A stretch of DNA of 64,000 nt, from positions 42,871,373-42,935,372 of the forward strand of contig NC_087251.1 in the NCBI RefSeq assembly GCF_037042905.1, written 5' to 3'. Made by a program: the position numbers and the translations under genes. The stretch is from Lytechinus pictus. Lineage: Eukaryota; Echinodermata; Echinoidea; Temnopleuroida; Toxopneustidae. How positions within the stretch are numbered: position 1 is the first letter of the stretch; the number at the start of each line of letters is the position of its first letter. The notes below the pieces were generated by a model. The model was given only the letters and a program-made list of their open reading frames with translations, was not told the DNA's origin and did no database searches. This document shows, piece by piece, positions 37,698 through 48,600 of this stretch.

Positions 37698-39401
37698 TAT
37701 AGGGGACCACCTCGGTCCACCTCTGTGATTTTTCAAGTTGTGATTTAGTTGGTTAGACTATACATAAAGAGGAATAGTTAAAGAAGAAGATGAGGAAAAG
37801 AAATACAATGTCATGGAAGAATGGGGTATGAAGAGTATAAAATGAGAGACCTAATTAAGACAGGTAGATGTTATTATCTCATCATTCAATTGAAGACAAA
37901 AATGACGTTCTTTCAAGATAGGCTAGATGCATTGGCGGCACACACAAAAAATAATAAGAAAAGAAAAGGGAAAGAAAATATTTTTAAAAAAACAGAGGGA
38001 AAAGAGGAAAAGAAAAAAAATTAAAGCAGAACAGAAAAAAAATGAAGGAGAAAGAAGCTATTAATTCTTTCAAAGAAAAAAGGCTCCCAAAAGCATCGGC
38101 AAAAATAGTAATTTTTTGACCGGTTGCCAGCCAAACCAAACAAGTAGAATAAAAAGCTATGCAAGGGGCATGTCGCCCCCCCCCCCCCCGCACACACACA
38201 CATGCACTTTAAAAACCAAATATAGATGCCACAATATTGACGTGATGTGGGGCACTTCATAGACCTGCAAACAATTGGGATCTTGATGGTGATTTCGCGG
38301 GATAAGACCGCCTTCCTGATTGTTGATTGCTTATCAGTTTGAATGTGAACAAAATAATAAAATTTAAAATCATATCGAAAAACCGTATACCTTCGCTGCG
38401 ACATTGCGTGCAAAACTTTTCTGAAACATTGGGGGAAAATCTTGATTACTTTCGAAATGTTACCTTTTTGCTGTTCAATCTAGTTTTATTGGTTGTTGTT
38501 TGTTTCACATCTCACAAGAATCTATTTTACATTTTTTATTGGAAAGATTTCTAATTCAATTCGGTTCGTTATTATTTATGATAAAGCACTGTTCTCTCGG
38601 AAATGAAGTTGACTGGTTTCTGCCTATCCCATGAGCGACATTTTCAGGGGCGGCGTTGGGGCGACTGCCCCTGTAATTTTTCAATTAGTGGGGGGAGAGG
38701 AAAATAAGAGAAAATGAAAGATCACAAGAGAGAGAGAGAGATTAGTCGTGTAGCTATATTACCGTGACTTCTATAATTCAATATAGAAAAAAAAATCGGT
38801 CGTCCATCCCCCTCCCCCTCAAATTACCATAGTGCCGCCCCTGTCTTGATGTGAAGGATGGGTAAAAGAGTATCGTGTATAATCTGAGAATGCAACTAAT
38901 TTAGTTTGAAAGCATCTGCTCAGCGGATATTTCAATGGTGACCCGGTTTCCCCCCCAATTTCCCCTACCCTTATTTTATTTCACTTTTGTCCCCCCTCTC
39001 ATGTTTCTTCTAATTTTTCTTCTCTTCTCCCCCTACCTCTTCTCATCTCTTCTACCCTTTTTTGCACAACCAAAATGGAGGAGGGTGGATGGGGATAACC
39101 GTCTAATTGGCCAGCGTCGCCTCCGCCTATATTATTATGGGCGATGTGACAAATGCAAATCCCTTTGTCAGTTTTGGACGCGTGCACTTGTTAGGGGCAT
39201 CAAAAACACGGATTTTCAAAATAGGGGTAGTTTTGAAAAACGGGTCAATGGTCAATCGCAGGGTCAAACGTATTTAGGGTATGTTTTTTTTCCAAAGCTT
39301 TTTTTTTTCAAGACTAGCTAAACGTGTTTAGGGTAAGTTTTCTTCCAAGCTTTTTCCCTGGGGTCATATTCTGGCGACAACTCGAAAAGGTAGGCCTACC
39401 A
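37698..39401. other. Gene-free stretch
   Basis: Purine-rich at 37940-38060, C13 followed by (CA)n near 38177, the short aggggcgg element, and a pyrimidine-rich segment at 38945-39060. The 128- and 130-codon frames here are made of these biased tracts. Confidence 0.55.
38645..38842. mobile_element. Short element with aggggcgg termini
   Basis: Begins CAGGGGCGGCG and ends TGCCGCCCCTG (inverted), with a purine-rich interior. Related ends (CCAGGGGCGG or GGATCCGCC next to poly-C/G) recur near 13809, 21900, 22228, 26690 and 41050, suggesting an old dispersed family in this genome. Confidence 0.5.
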
Positions 39402-40880
39402 TTAAAGACTGCTTGCAGTTAGCCATGAAGACGTTACATATTTCAACAATCAAATAATGCGAGCGCGAAGCGCGAGCTGAAAATTCTACATAAAGAATGG
39501 AAAATTTTAATCAATTTTTGTAATCGTGAACAGGATAGCTATATAACTAAACAATTGATGCAAGCGGAAAAATTCTAGATTTATATTTAGAACGGGACAC
39601 TCTATTCATGTTTTGTAAATCATGAAAAGGATGAGTAAGATGAGCAAAAAATGTTTGTATACGTTTTGAATTGATCGAAAAGTGCCTTTTAAGGACTGCT
39701 TGCACTTAGCCATGAAGACTTTACATATTTCAACAATCAAATAATGCGAGCGCGAAGCGCTAGCTAAAAAAAATTGACATTTCTACATAATAAAGAATGG
39801 AAAATTTAATCAATTTTTGTAATCGTGAACAGGATAGCTATATAACTAAACATTTGATGCGAGTGCGAAGCGCGAGCGGAAAATTTCGAGATTTAGAGGG
39901 GATCTTCCTACATTAATAATTCGAGCACAAAGGGCGAGCAGAAAATTTTTGATATTGTGATCTGAAACTGGATAACTGAATGAACATGCGCGCGCGTGTT
40001 TCAGATTTAGACCTAGAATCTAGGCATTCTAAATACATCTTTTATCATGAAAATAAAAGCTTAAAATATTTAATATTCCGATCTGAAAAAGGGTTCAATT
40101 TCAGCTTTATATTTCAAGCACTTTGTAGGAAAATTGTAAGGTGGATATAAATCGCACTTAATAAAGAGCTGATGTTTTTTCATCATTATTACTTTGAGAT
40201 ATTATTATGACCGGAACATCCTTAGGATATTTTATCATATGAATATGATGACTATCTTCCTAATCCTCTTGCTAAGCGCGAGATTAAACAAAAGGGACAA
40301 TTCAATTATTAAATTGATATCCTATTTATTAATGGATAATGAGGGCGCGGAATCTTATGAAATTTTGGCCTGAACACTGTACCTTTCAAGCACTTTTATT
40401 TATATAAATAGGATGCATCAGTGATCAGTTGATATATTTTAACCATTAATGCGAGCGCAAATCGCGAGCTGAAATTTTTGATAAACTGTCATAATCAATA
40501 TTGAGACATACATAACCCGCCAATCAAAAAGCAAGCATGGCAGCGCTGGCTGATACGTTTTGACAATCAGACCTGAAAAGCGGAATATTTTGAAAACTCT
40601 ATGGAATACATGAAAATAATAGGTACCTGATAAATCAAAATTCGCGAGCGCGCAGCGCGAGCAGAACATGTTAATAATAAGACCATAAAACTGACATTTT
40701 TACAGAGCACTTTAAAAAAATCAACGTGTAAATCACACAAAATAATGAAAGTTCAATTTCTGAGGAGAAATATGTTTTGTATATTGAACATTGACTTTCA
40801 AACTTGATATTTAAGCTCCATGTTGAACAAGATATGTGTATCACCTAACAGGCAATGCGAGCGAAAATTTTATATATCAT
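39402..40880 (+). repeat. Block of GCGAGCGCGAAGCGCGAGC-type repeats
   Basis: AATGCGAGCGCGAAGCGCGA occurs near 39456 and 39741 in two tandem units of about 286 bp (39402 and 39688), which also share CAATTTTTGTAATCGTGAAC and AGGATAGCTATATAACTAAA. Diverged copies of the GC-rich phrase follow near 39856, 39922, 40446, 40641 and 40855. Related motifs lie at 10007 and 25780. Confidence 0.82.
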
Positions 40881-41079
40881 GAAAGATTCTTTTTTTTCCC
40901 AGTCTTCCTCTCATCTTATTTTATTTACTCATCTTCCTCCTCTTCTTTTTCTCCTTTCTTTTCCTTCCTTTTTCTTTCTTTCTTTCCTTTTTTTTCTTTA
41001 TTTGCTCCGCCAATAGGGGGGGGGGGGGCGGGCCCCTCGGTCCCCCCTGGATCCGCCTATGAAAATGTGTAAATAAAGC

Positions 41080-41900
41080 CCGCGAAAAACTTATTTAGGG
41101 GATTATTTTGCACACAGAGAAAAACTCGTTGTTATAGGGGATGTTTGGAAATAATTTGGCCACGCGTGTGTACAGCAATACAGTTTACTGGCCCCCTCGT
41201 GGTTTTGAAAGACTGGTCAATGGTCGATCGCGGGGTCAACCGTATTAAGGGCATTTTTTTTCTAAAGCTTTACGTGTTTAGGGTATATTTTTCCCCAAGT
41301 TTTTTTCCCGGGGCTTTTTCCTCCTCGTTTCTGAAAGTTTGGGTTCTTCCCGGCCGATTGTACAAAACTTGTTTAGGGGTCACTTCTGGCGACAACTTGT
41401 TTAGGGGCCAAAATGTGTAAATGAAGCCCGCGAAGAGATAAGAGATCGAGAGTTTGGAGATAATTTGGTCACGCATGTGTACCGCAATACATTGGCTGCC
41501 CCCCCCCCGCCCCTGGGCTTTGCATTACTGCACAAACTGCATGATGGTGAACACCTCGGGGCTCCGTAGCCATCCAAAATCAAGGTTACCAATGTGATCG
41601 AGTTACCATGAGGGGGTTTGAAATAAATTTGTTTTGCTTTTTTTATATATATATAATCTCCGCCGTTATGAACAGTCAATTATTTCAACCCGGGGGGGGG
41701 GGGGGGGGCACTTCCATTGACGAGTGGGTACCATGCGCGACCAAGGGGTCTCGAAAAGCTCCCTAAACACGTATTTTCCATATTCTGAAAATGCACCCCT
41801 TAACAAGTATTGGCGTCTGAAACCCTACCCTTAACAAGTATTGGAAACAAAACGATACTCTTGGCAAGTATTCCCTGAAATGAACCCGTAAACAAGTACA
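41080..41900. repeat. Degenerate dispersed repeat with TTTAGGG and TTAACAAGTATTGG phrases
   Basis: GCCCGCGAA, TTTAGGGG and GGCGACAACTTG phrases recur at 41080-41430 and partly at 39230-39390. At 41795-41900 the phrase CTTAACAAGTATTGG repeats at spacings of 30-40 bp. A poly-G run starts at 41693. No coding potential seen. Confidence 0.55.
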
Positions 41901-42489
41901 GCGATATTTTATTGTTATGTCACGGGTCCGTCGGTCGTCGGTTTTTCCTTTACAGACACAACATTTGGTTTAGTACGGCCCCAGCTTCCACACCTCGCGC
42001 AAATCGGACTCTAAACGGGGCAATAAAAAGGACATCCTTTATAAAACATTTTAATTTTGTTTTATCATCCCCGCAAATTTGACCCTAAACACGTAGCTTT
42101 CCTAATTAATTTTTGAAATATTTAGGTTCTAAAGTAACTCTGTACAAAATTTTGGTGAAAATGACATGGATTTGGTCCTTTTATGAACTTCTGATATATT
42201 GGAATAGGGAGGAATAGGGCCTATTACAGTGATATGTATGTCTTTCAAATCAAAATTAGGATCTTCAACATGTTCAGCATGGTAGTTGTATGGCAGTAGC
42301 AGTTGCTTGTCAAGCGATTGCTATTTCTCATGTACTCGGCACTTTACTTTTGCAGCAAATTATTAGAAATCTGCACTGTCGCGGGCATTTTGTGCAAAAA
42401 AAGAAAGACTTGATCTTGAATGCTCGGGAAGCGACCAAAGAGGGCGACGTAGCCCATAATTGATCATTTTTTTACCGACAGACAACAAA
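41901..42489 (+). other. Region upstream of eIF4A3
   Basis: Should include the eIF4A3 promoter. An inverted fragment of the 33-37 kb tandem unit lies at about 42130-42178 (GGTGAAAATGACATGGAT). No TATA box evident. Confidence 0.5.
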
Positions 42490-42619
42490 ATGACGCGTCG
42501 CGTGCTGTCACAAGAGGCCCAAAATATCACTTTTGAGACGAGTGAAGAGGTGGACGTAACCCCAACATTTGACTCACTTTCTCTCAGAGAAGACCTCATT
42601 AGAGGAATTTATGCATATG
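42490..42619 (+). CDS. EIF4A3: eIF4A3 exon 1
   Basis: Encodes residues 1-43 plus one base: [11 protein letters not shown], then [18 protein letters not shown], then [11 protein letters not shown]. The donor is CATATG|GTGAGT. Upstream (42360-42489) is a moderately GC-rich stretch with TGACGCG-like sequence that is probably the 5' UTR and promoter; no TATA box is evident. Confidence 0.94.
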
Positions 42620-45600
42620 GTGAGTTTTCCATTTAGAAATAGCCCTTCGACTTGCTTGAAACTAGCGAGTAGTGAGTAGTTTATGTGAGACTTTCCTTGA
42701 GTGTAGCTTTTGCATGCGCATGTGTTTCAATGGAGTGTTGCTCGCGGGGTATTACCGGTCACAGCTCCCGCCTCACTGGCCGCTTCGCTTGCTTGCCAAC
42801 CAAGGGGGGGGGGGGGGAGGGACTAAGTATATAATGCGTGGTGGGGACCCCCATTTTACACCCAAATTTCCATTCCAAGGCATAGCATTTTTATCTTATT
42901 GTCTTATTGAGAGAAAGCCCGGGGGGGGGGGGGGTACTCGACCAAAAAAGTGGTAGGTATGGGCCGTGGGCGGGACAAAGACCGGGGGCCTTGGAGCGGG
43001 CTTATTGTAAAAAGGAGGGTCCTCGGAACGGGCTTCGGAACTACAAATGTTTGTGAAAACGGGGGTCCTTGAAACGGGTCGCCTGCGGCTGCGTGTGCAT
43101 CCCTATGGAACGGGCATACGTCACTTTTTTACGTGTATTCAGCTAGCCCAGAGGCACGGGCGCCGGGTGCGCTCGCGCAGTGGCGATGGTCGGACAGCGC
43201 TCTGCGGCCGCTTTTCACCAAATTTGCAGCTCATTGTGGCGGATCAATGCTTCGGAGCGGCTTTCTTATAAATCTTAGTTCTTTTTCTCAATAAGATGAA
43301 AATGCTATGCCCTGGAACGGAAATTTGAGTGTAAAAATGGGGGTCCCCTCTACGGCACATACCCACTATGCATTATATACTGAGTGCCCCCCCCCCCTCC
43401 CCTGGGAGAAAAAGAACAAAGAAAGCCGCTCCAAACATGCCAAAGCATAACGTTAGCATTTTCTTATCAACAGTAGAGGCGCCGGTCCGAAAACTGGGAT
43501 TGTCTCAGAAAACAAGGATATCCTCATAAACCAAGACAAATCATGTCTTGATAAATTGAGATTGTCCTTGTTTATGGGGACAGTTTCTCTTCACTTACCC
43601 CTGCGGGACATGGACGGCAATTACGGGATTGAGAGTGCTAAAAATAGATTCAGTGACCTCAATTCCCCCCAGTTCACCGTCTATTTTTCACGACTTGCCG
43701 TCTTCCAATAATCTTGTTATGAAACCTGATATGTTTACATTGACTAGCGCACTCGATTGATGTTGGCACTTGACAGGTGAATGGACTTTCCTAGATTTCT
43801 TGCGTGGAGAAATCTTTGAAAACTGAGACAGTCCCTGTAAACTGGGACGATCCCAATTTTCTGACCAGCACATCTACTGATCGAGAAGAAAGAAATCCAT
43901 TCCAAAGCTTCGCATATTTTTCGTTACGCCATTCTGGTCGCATTGATCTGCTACGGTGAGCTGCAATTATGGTGAAAAGCAGCCTCAGCGCTGTCCGACC
44001 ATCGCCTCTGCGCAAGGCCCCCGTTTTTTGTCTCGCCCGTGGCACATACCTACCACTTTTTTGGTCGAGTACTTTTCTCAGAAAACTGAAAATAGTAGAC
44101 CCAATCAATATCAATAAATCATTTCACACCCGTTTCTATAAAGAAAACAAGAATAAGTCATCACGAATCATTAAAAATTGACGTTTCTGCATTTTATATT
44201 GCATAACATATGGGACAGCTGCTCATTTATGATGTCACAAATCCAAATCTTAACATTCTAATAACTTTCAAAATCTTTAATGGATTTTCTCAAACCTTCA
44301 CCAATATTTTTTGTTATAATAAAAAATATTGGTGAAGGTTTGAGAATAATTCATTTTTTCTATTATATTTAAAACAAAGTTTTCTTCATCTTGAACTTCC
44401 CTTTAAGTTAGTAGAGGGGTCTATTGAATAACATGTGTTTTGAAGGGGGGCATGTCTGTGCACCTAAAATTTTTAGTTAAGATTAAACATGAATTTATTT
44501 TTATTTCACAAAAAAATCGTCCTATATTCTAAGGAATAAGTGAGCCAAAAATCTCATAAAAATTTGAAAGAAATGTTGTTTTCTTGTAAAAATTCTCGGC
44601 CAGTCATTTTCATATTGAACAAAAAAATGGTGCCCCATGTCTGCACACTAGTACTGCACACCTCTTGAGTTTGCACACGACTCAGAGATTTTGATGAGAA
44701 AAGGCTGTATTTTGAGGCCATCACATGAAATGCCTGAAATTCAGTATTTTTCCTCCATTCTGAGTCAGATTTTTTAATGAATAGAAAATATTTGTCTATG
44801 TATTGCAGGTGTAAAAGTTTGTGGTTGTCGCATATCATTTATTCAAATCTTGCCGATACATGTGTGCGCAGACAAGGGGGACTGTGCAGAAGGCCAGTCA
44901 CTGTTTCGCCAAAACATCCCAATTCAAGAGAAACTTCTTCTTTTTTCCCAAATATATTAAAAACATAGATTTTTTTTTTACAATGAAGAGGCAGTCGAAC
45001 CTAACTTAGATTATTTGTAAATTTTCAATCTTTTTTGTTTTAGATATGCCATTATTCCTTCATTCCTGGGAGGTGTGTGTTTGATTAGTTGTCGCAAAAA
45101 ATGAGAGGATTTCTAGTTTTCTATTGTTATTGCAAGTGGTTATTAAGATTGTTCCACAGGATGACATATGTCATTCAAATTAAACCTGTACTTTTGACAA
45201 AAACCTCTTTGTAAAAAAAAAATCAAATATTTACTAATTTCTAATTTCTGAAGATGATTTTTTTTTTACCATTTCCTCCAGGATTCGAAAAACCATCTGC
45301 AATCCAGCAAAGAGCCATCAAACCAGTTGTAAAAGGCAGGGATGTAATTGCACAGTAAGTCTGATAAACACAAATCAACATTTTTTTAAAAACTATCACC
45401 TACATGTATCTGCTTCAATATTTCTTTTTTCTTTTTAAAAATAGCTCTGAATGAAGATTACCTTCCTCTCTAAGATATTTTTTTTCTTCTCATTTTTGTT
45501 CTTATATGTTTATGATTGTCTATGTTCCATAATTCAATTTTAATGAAGTGAAATTATATTTTTGTCAAATACTCCTTTTTATGGCAGAGTGCTGTTGCAT

Positions 45601-48600
45601 AATGTACCCTTTTCAGTTTTATAATAAACTGCCCCACAAGATATATGCTAGGGTTAGAAAAACTACACTGTAACTGTAAGTTATGCCAAGGGATGGATGC
45701 ATGGCAATCACTTATCCCCCCCCCTAATCTTCTTACGAGTATTCATGCTGCATTAAGTTTAACTTAGACAGAACATCTGGTTCAAACAATCACAGTTTGA
45801 CACTGTATTTATATCTGTATGACAGTGTCTTCAAATTAATAATGAAAAGAAGATGATTCAGTCTAATTTATTACTCTGTTCTCACTCTCATTTCTTTGCA
45901 GGGCTCAATCTGGTACAGGAAAGACTGCCACCTTTTCTATTTCCATTCTACAATGTCTAGACACACAGGTTAGATCATTATGAAAATTTCCATTTATTTA
46001 AAATAACTCAACCTGATCTCCCCAAGAATGCTGTGTGTTTGAAATCATATGTAGTTTGCCAGTGACATGCTTCACATCTCTTTCCTCACCATAGAGGTCC
46101 AATAGCACAATACGTGCAGAATACGCATAGGGACAGTGATTTTCCGTTTTACGGGTAAAAGAAACAGAAAATCCGTTTGGTTCTTACACTTTTCATGCAG
46201 AAAATCATGGAATTCAGGTTTTTGCCGTGTACATTTTCAGTGACACAACAGAATTTCCATTTTTAGATCAAGTTGAAACGGAATTACAGATTTTCAGAAA
46301 CGGAAAAGACCATTTTTTGAAACGGAAAATCACTGTCTCTATACACAAATATTTTGGCCGAAGGTCGAAGTTTTCGAGACGATTTCCAAAATCAAGAGGT
46401 TATTGGGAGGGCAAGGCAGGTTTTTTTTTTAAATCACAATAGAACCACAGTTGAGGCCAGCAAGACAGATGAGGTGAGCACCTATAAGCAATTGTCTTGT
46501 TGGCTAATACAAGGGCTGGTTAGGTTGATACAAATGAAATTCGTAATAATGCTGCTTCTACATTGATTAGATATGCAAGTGATATTTTCAAAGATGGCAC
46601 AATGTAAAAGAGCTACCAATGTAATTTATCTCAAATTATCAAGTACAGAACATATGGTATCACTGAGTTATGCTCTTGTTCCCTTCAGCTCAGAGAAACA
46701 CAAGCATTGGTGCTGTCTCCAACAAGAGAATTGGCCACACAAATTCAAAAGGTGAGTCTGTAATGAGTTTATGATGAATTGAAGCAATAAAACTTCCATC
46801 CCATTCATATGGAGATTTGACATATTCAAAGAATTCCCCCATACGCTTTTGCATGTGGACCCGTCATGGTCTAGTGGTTCTGAATATTGCCTGTCAAACA
46901 GGGTCCTGGGTTCGAATCCTAGCCATTTTCCTTCAGAAGAAATTGATCTACACTGTACTGCACTCCACCCAAGTGAGGCGATGGGTACCTGGCAGGATTT
47001 AATTCCTTGAATGCAGTGAGCGCCGTTGACAAAGTGGTAGGTCGAGCTAAAGCCAGGGTAATAGTAGCAGCGCTTTGTATTCTGCAAAAGTGCTTTATAA
47101 ATCCAGCTATTGTTTACTCTGTCATGTTGTATTAAAAAGATTATTCTCTTTTATCCATATTTTATTTCTACAGGTTATCCTAGCCTTGGGTGACTATATG
47201 AGTGTCCAGTGTCATTCCTGCATTGGTGGGACTAATGTTGGAGAGGATATTAGAAAACTTGACTTTGGTCAACACGTAGTCTCGGGGACACCTGGCAGAG
47301 TGTTTGGTAAGACATTTTTCATCAATCTCCTGGAGGTTGGTGGGGGGGGGGGGGAGGCAGGGCAATGTCTTTAGAAGGTGGATGCCATACTTGTAACATG
47401 GGGTTGAAAAGGGAAGGTTGGCACTCTCATGATAATTATTAGGAGGCTGCACTCTACAAGCTCCGCTTTTCAGCAGCCTCCTACATTTCCAGCCTGTTTG
47501 AATGGTTATCTTGATTATTGTAATATAAATGGTCCTTGTTCTATTGATTATGTATTAAGATGTATGGAACAAAACATATTGTAAATGTTGGAAATGTAAA
47601 CAAATGAAATGAAATGAAATAATATGAATGCTATGTACATGCAAGGGCTTCAAATGGACCTAGAATGAGAAATCCCCCTTCCAACTCCTAACCCTAAATA
47701 ATGCAACTTCAATGAGATGAATTGCATGTGTGTTCCCTTTTCATGTATCCAAGGTTTGAAAATGATAACCCTTTCTTTCTTGATTTTTGCAATTTTACTG
47801 TACGTGTGTGCATCACTCGGCCCTGTAAAACCCTTTTTACATGTACACTGCAAAAACTGGTGGTAATTACCCACCAGCCCAGAATGTATATATGTCCACA
47901 CCAGAGAAGTATTGAAGCAACACCTATTTTGAATCAAACCAATGCTGTTTTAACACCAATTGGTGTGAGGCCAAAACCAAACTGGTGTTGTTTAACTCTT
48001 CTCTGGAGTGGATATAGATAAATTCCCAGCTTGTGGTAAATCCACACCGGATATTTTTACTGTGTATATGGTTGTTGTGTATGTGCATGGTGTCCAGCTT
48101 GTAATGGCAGTGCCCCCCCCCCCCCCTCCAACCCTGGGATCAATCCAAGATAGAGCTAGAGCAAACCTACGGGTATATGTAGAACAAGCCCTCCTCACCC
48201 AATGTTTTGCGGGTTATGATTGTAATTGAAAGAATAGTTTTGCCCCATGTTTTAGGAAAGTAGCACATAACTATTAAAATGTCAACAAGGTAATAGAAAA
48301 TAGAGTGGAAGAAAGGTAGACCAACAACCCATTTGCGGAAAAATATAAATGATGGCCTGCAGTGCAGTTTGCCCTTTTGATGTGTTGTTGGCGGTTTGCA
48401 TATCTATTTTGATTATATTTTTATTATTTGTATTTCCTTGTGCATTTTTTAATTGTAATCAATGAAAACTAGATGAAGGTCAGTGTTTCCTAATGATATT
48501 TTATGAGTATTGGTTCAGATTTTATCAAAAGATATTTGAAAATACTGAGTTTAATCTGAAAAAAATAGAAGTGTGTTTAAATGTTAATTCTTGATATGTT

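Noticed and set aside
38021-38413. 130-codon minus-strand frame
   Set aside because: Composed partly of the poly-C/CA tract and a purine-rich run; no similarity to a known protein recognised.
46857-46930. Intact tRNA gene (Asp/Glu-like)
   Set aside because: A and B boxes are present, but the acceptor stem does not pair and the sequence runs into the same body as three other SINE copies.
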